31,986 nt of DNA, taken from NCBI GenBank assembly GCA_031266895.1, contig JAISAD010000032.1:1-31986 (forward strand), read 5' to 3'. The stretch's first letter is position 1, and every line of letters begins with the position of its first letter. The stretch is from Bacteroidales bacterium. GTDB taxonomy: Bacteria > Bacteroidota > Bacteroidia > Bacteroidales > WCHB1-69. The position numbers and the translations under genes are program-made. Under the pieces are notes generated by a model. That model saw nothing but the letters and a program-made list of their open reading frames with translations. It ran no database searches and was not told the origin of the DNA. Below, piece by piece: positions 1 to 9,600 of the stretch.

Positions 1-312
1 AAAAATGGTGTCTTTGGAAGTTGTGTATTTTCCTTGGAAATAATAATTTAATTCAGAATTATCCTGTTTGTACGTTCCATCCTGTTTAAAAGCAAGAGTA
101 TCTATACAATCAGGTGAAACAATTTGTAACCATCTGTCTTTTACAAGTTGAATAATATCAATGCTGTCAACATGCTGAGTATTAACTTGGCGATTATGAG
201 TATCCACAAATCGACCATTTTCGCTCTCTCTTTTCTCTTTATGAGAAGAATATGATTGCAGGGTAAATAAAACAATTACTCCTGTAAGCAATTTTATCAA
301 GCAATTTTTCAT
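1..312 (-). CDS. Secreted lipocalin-like protein, 3' end beyond window (tandem copy)
   Basis: The frame is open from the ATG at 310-312 to the window edge, giving the first 104 residues of a protein whose C-terminus lies outside. The N-terminus (MKNCLIKLLTGVIVLFTLQS) is a signal peptide differing by one residue from that of the gene at 376-1227. The following sequence is clearly paralogous to that gene (shared DSIDIIQL, KDRW, SPDC, DGT and DTIF/DTLF blocks) but increasingly diverged. The W...SPDC...L.F.QDGT...G.Y...DT pattern suggests a lipocalin-like beta-barrel domain. It is the most distal gene of the RHS locus on this strand. Function is unknown; an immunity or accessory role is inferred only from position. 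Confidence 0.75.
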   Translation of the reverse strand, partial: MKNCLIKLLTGVIVLFTLQSYSSHKEKRESENGRFVDTHNRQVNTQHVDSIDIIQLVKDRWLQIVSPDCIDTLAFKQDGTYKQDNSELNYYFQGKYTTSKDTIF

Positions 313-429
313 ATTATCGTCTTTTTAGAATTTTTGAACCGGGTAATGAACTGTCAATATGTTTTCGTTGTTTAATTATTTTTCCCTATAGAAAATATAA
401 TCATTATCAATAACATAACTCTTTTCCCA
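239..429. repeat. Direct repeat, copy 1 (partner at 1154-1344)
   Basis: About 190 bp almost identical to 1154-1344, offset exactly 915 bp. It covers the last 18 codons of one lipocalin-like gene, the spacer, and the signal-peptide start of the next copy. The part at 376-428 is identical to 1291-1343, and the spacer part differs at about four positions in 75. It marks a tandem duplication unit and is a likely substrate for unequal recombination. Confidence 0.9.
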
Positions 430-1227
430 TTTTCCAGTAATAGTATTTAAACGAAAATTATTGTCAAAATGAAGAAAATTATTTCTAATTCTTATTCTAT
501 CTATTGTAACATCCCTATGATTGTCTTCCCTTAATTCACTGTCTGATAAAGACATGGTAATGTAATTTCTTTTACAAAAATAGATGCCAAAATATTTTTT
601 ACCAATTTCACAAGAATAAAATTCACATTGATTATCATTTTTGAATAAAATATAATCCAGGCAATCTTTCCCAACTTCATATACCCATTTTGTTCCTTCA
701 AGTCTAATAGAATCACTTCCCTTATCCCTGTAATAATAAACAGGATTTTTAGGATAATAGATTGATACAATTTGCCCGTCTTCTATGGGTTGACAATCTA
801 TAAGTTTTAAACTGTCAGTCATATAGATATATGTTAATATTAATTTTGGAACAATTTTGTTATCATGGGTGGGCACCTGCGAAGCATAGTCATATTCTGT
901 TAAGAAAAGAGTATCACCTGATATTTTAAATTGTCCGTCATAAACTAATCCCCAATCAGAATTATCATCCTGGAACGTTCCATCCTGTTCAAAAGTAAGA
1001 ATATTTATACAATCGGGCATGCAATCAGGTGAGGTAATATGTACCCATCTGTCTTTTGCAAGTTGAATAATATCAATGCTGTCAATACGCTGAATATTAG
1101 TTTGGCGATTAAAAGTATTCACAATCAAACCATTTTCTATCTCTCTTTTTTCTTTATGAGAAGAATATGATTGCAGGGTAAATAAAACAATTACTCCTGT
1201 AAGCAATTTTATCAAGCTATTTTTCAT
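376..1227 (-). CDS. Secreted two-domain lipocalin-like protein
   Basis: A 283-residue protein with an N-terminal hydrophobic signal (MKNSLIKLLTGVIVLFTLQS) and no cysteine after it, so a soluble periplasmic or exported protein is more likely than a lipoprotein. Two similar halves are visible. Around residues 60-115: W...SPDC...LTF.QDGTF...G.F..SGDTLFLTEYD. From about residue 178: LEGTKWVYEVGKDC...ILF....CEFYSC.IG..YFG. Both resemble the strand order of lipocalin-like domains (Trp near the start, F..DGT, G.Y). I recognise no catalytic motif. It is one unit of a 915-bp tandem array, downstream of an RHS tip and a putative lipoprotein. By position it could be an immunity or accessory protein of the toxin locus; this is inference. 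Confidence 0.8.
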   Translation of the reverse strand: MKNSLIKLLTGVIVLFTLQSYSSHKEKREIENGLIVNTFNRQTNIQRIDSIDIIQLAKDRWVHITSPDCMPDCINILTFEQDGTFQDDNSDWGLVYDGQFKISGDTLFLTEYDYASQVPTHDNKIVPKLILTYIYMTDSLKLIDCQPIEDGQIVSIYYPKNPVYYYRDKGSDSIRLEGTKWVYEVGKDCLDYILFKNDNQCEFYSCEIGKKYFGIYFCKRNYITMSLSDSELREDNHRDVTIDRIRIRNNFLHFDNNFRLNTITGKWEKSYVIDNDYIFYREK

Positions 1228-1344
1228 ATTATCGTTTTTTTAGAATTCTTGAACCGGGTAACGAACTGTCAATATGTTTTCGTTGTTTAATTATTTTTCC
1301 CTATAGAAAATATAATCATTATCAATAACATAACTCTTTTCCCA
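1154..1344. repeat. Direct repeat, copy 2 (partner at 239-429)
   Basis: Second copy of the roughly 190-bp repeat described at 239-429. Homology falls sharply just past 1344, within the coding remnant annotated at 1291-1365, so the upstream gene of this copy has been cut away or replaced. Confidence 0.9.
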
Positions 1345-1365
1345 CGTCCCCCAATACATCATTTT
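1291..1365 (-). pseudogene. 3' remnant of a third lipocalin-like copy
   Basis: Reading from 1365 down, the frame gives MMYWGTWEKSYVIDNDY then IFYREK and a stop. The last 17 residues are identical to the C-terminus of the gene at 376-1227. Just upstream, W-G-T-W-E-K aligns with T-G-K-W-E-K, after which similarity is lost; an in-frame stop lies about eight codons above the first Met. This is the tail of a truncated copy, not a functional gene. It shows that the array once held at least one more unit. Confidence 0.75.
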
Positions 1366-1385
1366 AAATATTTCAATTTTCTATA

Positions 1386-1997
1386 TTAATTATCATCAAA
1401 TATCAACTTGGCATTAATAACAAAACGTTTATTGGTTGTATCCAGCACATTTTCTATATATATATAATTAATATCCAGCAAATTATTTGCAAAAACTTTT
1501 CGAGCCGTATATATCTGCAATATTCCATACTTTTCTTGTTTTTTTAGTTTTTCAATTTCTTTTCTCGGTATTTTAAGATTTTTAAATACAGCCAATTCTC
1601 CATATGCAATCTCTCTTCTTTCCTCGATTATGTTTAATAATTCACCTGTTTCCGGTAAAATATCTTCAGATGAATTAACTTCAAAAAGAACAATCAATTT
1701 TTCTCCTGACGAAACAATCTTTTCTTTTGCTTTAGGGCTTAGTTCTACTTCAACTTCAAAAGCAGGTATTAGAATAGAATCTTCTCTAGCAGCATTAGCG
1801 GATGGCGTATCGACTTTTATTACAGGCACCTGTTCCGTTGTTAAAATCGTACTGGTTATGTCTTCCGGTATTTTGCTGCTGCTTTTTGTCGAATGGCAGC
1901 AGCAGGTTAGCACTGTGCAGGTCATAAAGCAGGCATATCCTGCCCTTAATAATGCGCAAAATTTGTTGTAGTTTGAATAATGGATTATGTTTCTCAT
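1386..1997 (-). CDS. Putative lipoprotein, candidate immunity partner of the CHAP-type RHS tip
   Basis: A 203-residue protein of no family I recognise. A hydrophobic stretch (about residues 12-31) ends in TVLTCCC (Cys 32-34), which can serve as a lipobox, so it is probably lipid-anchored in the envelope. The ATG at residue 25 would give a shorter signal. Next come a Ser/Thr-rich linker and an alternating hydrophobic segment (FEVEVELSPKAKE, then LIVLFEVNSS), consistent with a small beta-sandwich, and a Lys/Glu-rich helix (IPRKEIEKLKKQEK). Its start lies 9 bp after the stop of the detached RHS tip with a peptidoglycan-hydrolase tail (2007-3056), so the two are probably co-translated. Location in the periplasm would suit immunity to a wall-degrading toxin; that role is inferred from position only. 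Confidence 0.7.
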   Translation of the reverse strand: MRNIIHYSNYNKFCALLRAGYACFMTCTVLTCCCHSTKSSSKIPEDITSTILTTEQVPVIKVDTPSANAAREDSILIPAFEVEVELSPKAKEKIVSSGEKLIVLFEVNSSEDILPETGELLNIIEERREIAYGELAVFKNLKIPRKEIEKLKKQEKYGILQIYTARKVFANNLLDINYIYIENVLDTTNKRFVINAKLIFDDN

Positions 1998-2006
1998 AAG
2001 GCAATT

Positions 2007-3056
2007 TTATTTTTTAAAAAAAACGGGAGTATATCCATTGGGATATCTAAATCCCACAAATTTATCTGGCGTATAAGTAGAAATTCTTACAGCACTCGGT
2101 GTTCCCTGATTTCCTCCCAATAATCGTATGCTTCCATTTGGCAAAACAGCCACAGTAAACCCCACATGTGTTATTTTTCCATTAGACCCCACCAGCCCTA
2201 CACTGCCATAAGCAGGATTATTTTCCAGGTCCTGTCCCCAGTTTTTCCAGGAAGCAGCAAGCGCGCTGTTAGTGCCTGTTATGCCGGCTTGTGTAAAGCT
2301 CCAATTTACAAAGCTTGAACACCAGGGGGTTTCATCAGTTTTAAACCCGCCAGTAGTAGCATGATAACCAATAACAGCCGGATTGTGCTGACTACCGGGA
2401 ATTTCTGTTTGTTCTCTTTGATCTTTTGCATAAGTCATCCATGGGGTTGAGGTATTATTTTTATCAGCAGTTACAGTAACCATATTATTATAACAAGTCA
2501 ACTCTCCTTTTTCATTTCCCTTATATAGATTACCGTTTCTGTCAAAATAGCCAACGGTTTTTCCTATGTATTTTTCATCCTTTTTTGCTGTAGCCTGTGA
2601 AATAGCATTATTGTCCCAGTAAACAGTTCCATTAGCGGATAGCACCCAATCGGAAAAAGAGCTATATCCGCTGCCATAATCCCCCCGATCTAATGAAATA
2701 TTTATACCCCCGATAATAATTCCCAAATTAATACCAAATCCTCCTACAGTAAACATGCCTGTAGGGTCTCTTAGCACAATGGGGTTGTTGGCGCAGTAGG
2801 CGTATGGAGTCAAAGAGGGGTAGTTATCGCTCATTGGATCGGGCGAGAGCCAGATATATATGTCCGAGTTATAGTATCGTGCGCCAAAGTAGCTGTAGCC
2901 GCTCTCTTCGTCCTTTTCCTTGCCGCTAAAGGTGTAGCGGGAGTGCCAGTCTGCCGTGCGCTGCTCAAGGAGATTTTCGCCGAAGGGGAGGTATTGCAGA
3001 TGCTGTATGGCCTTGCCACCCGCGTAGCAGATATTGTATTTCTTTACTCCCACCAT
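2007..3056 (-). CDS. Detached RHS tip with TIGR02594/CHAP-like peptidoglycan hydrolase tail
   Basis: A 349-residue protein. Residues 14-100 are the end of an RHS core (GKAIQHLQYLPFGE, RYTFSGKEKDEESGYSYFGARYYN, SPDP, NPI...DPTG), closely matching residues of the large RHS protein upstream. Residues 127-190 form a linker also shared with it (YGSGYS...DWV...VYWD). Residues 204-349 are a cysteine peptidase/amidase-like domain of the TIGR02594 type (CHAP/NlpC-P60 superfamily): HNPAVIGY, DETPWCSSFVNW with Cys246, THVGF with His297, and LLGGNQG. The expected role is peptidoglycan cleavage. There is no signal peptide, and the N-terminal SpvB and RHS repeats are missing. The HPDHLGS block found in the large protein is deleted. 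The start ATG overlaps the end of the 179-residue gene by 13 bp and has a GGAGG site 8 nt upstream. Confidence 0.85.
   Translation of the reverse strand: MVGVKKYNICYAGGKAIQHLQYLPFGENLLEQRTADWHSRYTFSGKEKDEESGYSYFGARYYNSDIYIWLSPDPMSDNYPSLTPYAYCANNPIVLRDPTGMFTVGGFGINLGIIIGGINISLDRGDYGSGYSSFSDWVLSANGTVYWDNNAISQATAKKDEKYIGKTVGYFDRNGNLYKGNEKGELTCYNNMVTVTADKNNTSTPWMTYAKDQREQTEIPGSQHNPAVIGYHATTGGFKTDETPWCSSFVNWSFTQAGITGTNSALAASWKNWGQDLENNPAYGSVGLVGSNGKITHVGFTVAVLPNGSIRLLGGNQGTPSAVRISTYTPDKFVGFRYPNGYTPVFFKK
2781..3017. repeat. RHS-core homology block in the detached tip (matches 4347-4583)
   Basis: A 237-bp block, the same length as 4347-4583, codes for 79 residues of RHS core in both genes. Long identical stretches occur in the middle (for example around KEKDEESGYSYFGARYYN). 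Both flanks diverge abruptly. Such shared cores are the usual crossover sites for exchange of RHS tips. Confidence 0.9.
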
Positions 3057-3583
3057 CTTTTATGCCTCCATTTTACTCCTAACTGATCTAAAATCTCTTT
3101 CTCAAATTTCTTTGTAATCTCCCTGTTCTCTTTACGTGTTATTTCTTTATAATTGTTGATGCGCCTCCATTTTCTAAAAATTACTCCGTCATTAACTGCA
3201 TATAATTTTATGACAGCATTATCAACAGGAGTTTCTACAATACAGGAAACACTTTTATTTATGTCTTTAAAATAGAAAAAAACGAGGTCAGGATAGGACT
3301 CCCCTATATCTCCAAAATTGTGATATTTTTCGCCTTTCCCATTAATGCCAATGATACGATATTCCGGATAAGAACACTGAAATTCATAAAACAAATCTAT
3401 AACTCTCTGTCCTGTTACCTCGCTTGTTTTCATATTATCTAATACAATGATATAAGGTTCAGCATCTTTATACGTATCTCCATGAAAATTTAAAGCAAAC
3501 CAAAGTGCCCATGCTATATAGCCTACTGCACAAAGGGTAGCAATAATTCCTACGTATTTAATTATCAAAATGAAGTATTTCAT
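3044..3583 (-). CDS. Small membrane-anchored protein, candidate immunity to the PLA2-like RHS tail
   Basis: A 179-residue protein with one N-terminal membrane segment (about residues 3-30, YFILIIKYVGIIATLCAVGY onward) and a soluble remainder containing alternating strands (PYIIVLDNM, YRIIGINGKGEKY, LVFFYFKDI, AVIKLYAVNDGVIFRKWRRI) and a basic C-terminus ending HKRWWE. I recognise no family. It starts 31 bp after the stop of the large RHS gene and overlaps the start of the detached tip by 13 bp. The position directly behind a toxin tail, and the membrane anchor facing a predicted membrane-lipid hydrolase, fit an immunity protein. This is inference from context. Confidence 0.7.
   Translation of the reverse strand: MKYFILIIKYVGIIATLCAVGYIAWALWFALNFHGDTYKDAEPYIIVLDNMKTSEVTGQRVIDLFYEFQCSYPEYRIIGINGKGEKYHNFGDIGESYPDLVFFYFKDINKSVSCIVETPVDNAVIKLYAVNDGVIFRKWRRINNYKEITRKENREITKKFEKEILDQLGVKWRHKRWWE
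3065..3069 (-). promoter_or_regulatory. Shine-Dalgarno GGAGG for the detached RHS tip
   Basis: On the minus strand GGAGG lies 8 nt before the ATG at 3054-3056, inside the last codons of the 179-residue gene. Strong sites of this kind are rare in Bacteroidota, so it supports the start and suggests that the tip is translated, possibly coupled to the upstream gene. Confidence 0.55.
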
Positions 3584-3614
3584 ATCTGATTATCTATGAA
3601 TTAAATGATATATT

Positions 3615-6600
3615 CTAATAATGGGGCGTTTTAAAAAGAAAAATAATTGTAGAAAAACCTTTCGTCATTTTCCCGGCTCTGCTTTTTTCAAAAGCGCTTG
3701 CATTGGGATTACTGATAATTTGTCTGCAATCATTAATCAACCGTATATCGGCACATTTTGTTCTTCTGCTGATTGCACCCCAAACACCACGAGCATTTAA
3801 GGCATCATAACTTTTATCATGACGAAATGCCGCCATTTCGGTTGGGCTCCATGTAGGTTGATAATCGTAATTGTCTTTTCCCCTATAAGTTTTAGGATTA
3901 TTAGTTCCTATATAACTACTACCAAACCAATTTTGATGTAATGTTTCCGGATTTACACTATTATCTGTTGTTCCTGCAAACAGGGTATAATTATCTCCAT
4001 ATAATACGGTTTTATCATTATTCACCACATTTCCGTTGACATCTTTTACAACTCCATTTATATTGTTTGTGTGGTCATTATACACGGTATATTGTCCGTT
4101 GCCTATTCTTGTCCCGTCTTTCAAGTGTATTACGCCGGAGTTTGCCCCATATTTTTTATTCACATCTGCCTGTGATTTAACATCTCTATCATAGTAAACT
4201 TCTTCTCTTCCTGCTACTGTGCGCTGCACCCAATCATACATATAGCTATATCCGCTGCCATACCCTCCCTGATCCATCCATTTGCCGTTTGAGTTGTAAC
4301 AGTTGGCATACCAGTCTGCCATTCCATTGGGGTCAAAGCGATTTATGGGGTTATTGCTGCAGTAGGCGTATGGGGTTTGGTGAGGAGCCTGGTCGCTTAG
4401 CGGGTCTGGCGAGAGCCAGATGCCCAGATCCGAGTTATAGTATCGTGCGCCAAAGTAGCTGTAGCCGCTCTCTTCGTCCTTCTCCTTGCCGCTAAAGGTG
4501 TAGCGGGAGCTCCAGCGGGTTGTGCGCTGGTCCAGTCTTGTTTCACCGAAAGGCAGGTACTGCAGGTGCTGTATGGCCTTGCCGTCCTGATCGGTTATCC
4601 AGCTGGCGCTGCCCAGGTGGTCGGGGTGAAAGTAGCAGATTTCTACCTCAGTGCCCCGTATGCTCCTGAAATCGTAAAGGGAAGCGCAGGTGAACTCTTG
4701 CTTTACTGTGGGCGGAAGGGCGTTAAACTCCTTGCGCCACTTTACATCAAGACTCTTCTTCCAGAACCCCATATTGGTCAGCAGTGCCTGTATTATGGCA
4801 GCTATGTCCACAATGCCGCCCTGTCCGATTTTGCTTGCTATGCGGTCATTGCCGGCGTAGTAGTGCTTGGTGTAGCCCTGAGGGGTGGCTACCAGGTAGG
4901 GTGAAGCGTAGATAATGCTGGCCTCCGTGTTGGGCTGCCACCACCAGCTCCCGTTGATATTGGTTTGTCCCATGCTGCCGTTTTGCTTGGCTACTCTTTC
5001 TCCGGATGCATCGTAAATATAGAACCCAAAATTATGCTCTGTGCTTGTATAGCTCAGCCGGTTTTCATCGTCCCATATATTGGTGCGGGTATTGTCTCTC
5101 TTTGCAGGAATATCGTGCGTGAGCATATTGCCGTTGGCATCCCATGTAAAGTAATGATGACTGTAGTCTCCTTCCGGAAGTCCCAGTATATCAAAGTTTG
5201 TCATTTGCAGCCGGTTTGTGCCTCGAGCATAGGTGTAGTCGCGGTCGCAATTCAGGCTGCCAGCCCTCCCGTTCAGGTTGCAGGTAGCTGTGAGCAATTT
5301 GTTGCTTATCTTGCCGTTGAGGCTGTAGCGCATGTCCAGCTTGTAAATTGTGCCGCTGTTGCTTTCGGCGTGGATGAGCCGGTTAAGCTCGTCGTACCGG
5401 TAGATGTTGCTGTAGCTGCCGCCCAGCCCGTTGCGCAGCGGCGCGGCGCTGTTGCCTGTGCCGATTATATTGCTTACAGGGTCGTAGCTGTAGTACAGGT
5501 TTTGCATGGGTTCGCTGGAGGCTGTGTAGGAGTCCAGGTATTGAAGCCGCTGCATGTTGTCGTATTTATAAATTGCCTTTGTGCCGTTGCCGTAGTCAAT
5601 TTCCGTTTTTTGACCGAATTTGTTGTATATGATATTGCGGATATAGTTAAAATGCTCGCCGCCTTTTATTCCGTCCATGCTGATGAGGTCTCCTGCGGTG
5701 TTATAACTGTAAGTAACCTTTTCGTTATCAGGATAGAAGATGGCTTTTGTTCTGCCCCAGCTGTCGTATTCGTATGCCATAATAAATGTGTAGGTGCGCG
5801 GTTCGTTTGGAATGGCAAAGGTACGGAAATTTATGGATACATTGCCGAACGGGTCGTAAGTAAACGTTTGTCCGCCCGAGGCGTCGGTTTGCGACAGTAT
5901 CCTGCCCACGGCATTAAGGGCTTTATGGTCGCTGTTGCCGGCTTCGCCATAGCTGTAGTGCACGTTGTCGGTGCTGGGGGAGCCGTAGCGTGCAGGATAG
6001 GTAATGTCGGTGAGCTGGCTGTAGTGGTAAGTGTAAGTTATTTTTTCATTGCTGTTGATTAGCTTTTGGGTTTGCCTTTCGGTCATGTTGCCGGCAGGGT
6101 CGTATTTGTATGCATCTTCGCCCATATCGGGATGATAGCGCCTTATGCAGCGTCCCAACAGATCATAACTGTATTTTGTTTCCAAGCTTTCAGGGTCGAT
6201 GCTGCTTAGCAGTTCCCCTATTGCATTGTAGGTAAATTTAGTAATCCCTCTTTGTGCATCTGTAATGGAGGTTTTGAGGCTGCGGCTGTCGGTAAATACC
6301 GTGCTACTGTGGCCGTTGGCATCAGTAGTAGCACTCGAAAAGCGTTTTTTTCCGAAAGCATCGTTCCCAAAGCTGTAGCTGAATTTGGTGACGTGGCTTT
6401 GCGGGTCGGTAATGCTCAAAACTCTGTCTAAAATATCGTAGGTGGTAGTTACAGGATTGTAAAGGGCGGTAATGGTCGTATATTTCTTATTGTTTGCGCT
6501 ATTTACAGGCTCGGTAAGCGGGTCGTACTGAATGGTTACGCGCCCTACCGCATCACGGATCTCTTTGCCGCTTACCCGCATTTTGCTAACTCCTTCTTCT

Positions 6601-9600
6601 ACAATGCTTTTTTTGGTTTGCGTGCATAAAAAGCCGTCGGTAAACGAGTAGGTGGTAATGGGGGTGGTGGGATGGAAGCAGTCGTAGTGTTCCGTTCTGG
6701 CTTTAAAAAAGGTGGCGTCGGCATCGTCTGTTTTTGTCCAGCGCGGGTCATCAATATTGTAGTAGTAGCGTATGGTGTAGTCGGGGTCGTAAGGGGATTT
6801 CACGACTGTGAGGCGCCCCCTGTGGTCGTACTGATATTTAATGGTGTTGTCGTTCATGTCGGTAGTGGACAGCAGGCTGCCCCAGGTGTAGCTGTAGGTG
6901 GAGGTGGATGCCCTGCCAAGCGCGTCGCGCGTTTCAACCGGATACTGGTGCACTGCGGGGTCGTAGGTGTAGCGGTAGGACATTCGCTGTCCCTGCGCAT
7001 TGGCCGGACAAATTACCTCTTCCACATTGCCAAAGACATCGTAGCTGTAGTCAAGCCGGGATGCAGTGCTGCCGTTGTGCTGTACAATTTGAGTGGTTTG
7101 GCCAGTGGCGGGAGCTATCTGTGCAGTGCGATGCCGGTACATGGTAGTGCCGCCATAATGCTTAATGTCAACGGGCTTGCTTTTGATGTTCAGGTTGTAG
7201 GTATCTGTAAAGTAGGCGATTTCTGCCCGCTGGTTGTCGTTGTTGTCGGCCAGGTCGCCGTCATCGTAAAAAGTGGTGACGTTGCCGAATGGCCCGTAGG
7301 TGTATCGCTTTTGGGTGGTGATTTGCAGCGTGCTGTTGCCGTTATACCAGTTTACTTTTTCCTCGTCCAGGGCGGGATAGCCTGTGCCGTAGCAAAATTG
7401 GGTGCCATCGCCGGCCGGAGAACCGTCATTGTAGTTCATTAAGCCGTAGTGGAACAGTTTTTCCACATACTTTTGCTCACCTGCTTCGTCGGCCGAAAGC
7501 AACTCGTAGTATTTCAGCCCCTGGCGCATGTAGTCGCGGTTGTGAAACTTTTCGGTTACAAAGCGGTAGCCTGTGCTGTTTTTGTACTGTATGGCTTTTA
7601 CGGTGGCAAAGCCGTAGTTTTGCCTTTCGTAGCGGTCGTAGTAGGCGTCTTCGTATTTGAATTCTGTACGGTGGGCGTCTTCTTTGCCCGAAACGACTAC
7701 TTTGCTCATGGTCCACATGGGCTTGCAGGCGTCGGTGGTGTTGGGCGAAAGGGTGTAGTCAATTGTGGTTTGGGTTAGCACTGCGCTGTTGTCTATTTTT
7801 ACGGTTACGCTTTTTAACAGGTTGGATTTGCTGCCCTGGTTGAAACGTACGGCAATTTTATTATCGCCTTTTACTTTTACATAATCAGGCAGGCCGTCCC
7901 CGTTCATGTCTATAAAATTGATTGCCTGGTAGGTATTATTTGTTTCCTTACGGCTTGTAGTGGAATGTGTTTCCGTGCGAATAATCATCTTGCTCCCTAC
8001 TTTACCTTTATCAGTATCTCCGCTCACTCCAAGAGCTCTGATGTTAAAGGAATGCAGGCCATAATGGTACGATTCCGAAAGGCGCTCGGCAGGCAATACT
8101 GGCATCGGGACACTGTAAGCTGCGCCCAGATTGTATTTGACATAAATATTTTGATTGTCATCCTCATACAGCATATCCGTTAAGTTATCATTATTCAAGT
8201 CTATTAATAAAAACGGCTTTTCGTTTAATCCGAAACTGCGAGATTCTCCCTTGTTTCTATTTATTAAATAATGTATGTCTTGAGTAACAAAGTGTATCAG
8301 ATCGTCTGTAATATTGGGCGCAGATGCATCTGCCTGCTGCTGCTCGTAATCGGAACGGTACATGGAAGCTGCCGTATCGTTTATAGCGCCTGTAACGCTG
8401 CTGGCATAGAAATTAGCTTCCCGGTCATTAAAAGGTTCATGATTGGTAGCCAGGAATTTATATCCCAGGTTATAGTGAATAATTCCGTTGTCATATATTC
8501 TGTCCGGTAATTCATCTCCGTTTATATCTTTCAAAACAAACTTTTTATCTGGAAAACAGGCTCCTACAGATAAGCTGCCTGTGGTAATGGCGTATGCTTT
8601 CCAAGGGATTTTGAGACTGGACATGCCATCTGCAGAGCCCAAATTCTTTTCAACATTTAACACAGATCCTATGCCCGATATGGAAGACTGCTCAATGCCG
8701 TGGTGTCCCTTTTTCAAATCGGACAGCCCTCCCTGTGGCTTTGTATAGTTAATGGCATCTTTACTGAGCACATCGGGGTACAGGTCGCCATTCATATCCA
8801 GGAAGTCGGATCTCACTTCCGACCAGCCTCCTGTAGTGGCAACTCCTGTTTTAGGCTCATCTTTTCTGCTTGTAGCATACCATGTCATGGTACCAGTCTC
8901 AGAGTATGTTTGCCTGCGTACAGCTACAATCGGGTCAATGCCTTTCTTTTGGGGAATTGCGGAGGTTATCTTAAGCAAGTTATTATAGTTGCTCATTATG
9001 CTTTTATCCACACTGACCCCATAAACAGAAATCCAGCCCTGCTGTGCATAATCAGGGTATAATGAACTGAAACGGGCTGAGGCAAAATTAAAAAGATTCA
9101 AATCCTGACATTGCTGATATAAATGCCCCATATCATTAGTGTCGAATATATCCCAATTGTCGTTAATAGTCGAAATCCAGTTGTCGGACAGTGCTTGTAA
9201 AAGATTTTCGCTGATAAGGTGTTTATCTGTGGAATCTGCGGGCAGGTAGGCGAATTGCCCCCAGTTGTGATGGCAATTGCCAAATTGAGCCGTTGCAGAA
9301 TCCTGATATGCATGTAGCCCTGCCGGCACTGTGCGGTTATTAAAAGTAAGGATTGCTGATGTAATATGGCTGGCCGGCTCGCTGTTTTCGATAAAGAGGT
9401 CTAAAAAATAGTTTTGATAAGCATGTAATGCAACAGCATTAAAAGAAAACAAAGCTTTGTTTGCATGCAGCGCTGCCTTTTGAATAACTACAGAACCGTC
9501 CGTGCCTTTAATGCTGAGGGTAACGTTATCATTGTCTGTTGCTCCTGTTAAAGTTGCGGTAATTTGAGATAAAATTTCGTTGGCAGCAGGCCGATAAACC

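Noticed and set aside
4965..6062. Long plus-strand frame (365 residues) antisense to the RHS repeats
   Set aside because: It is the shadow of the GC-rich repetitive RHS coding sequence: Val/Ala/Cys-rich, no family, and the minus-strand frame has clear RHS motifs throughout.
4400..7800. RHS repeats as a tandem DNA repeat or CRISPR-like array
   Set aside because: The periodicity is at protein level (degenerate YD repeats) inside one open frame, with no constant spacer/repeat structure.
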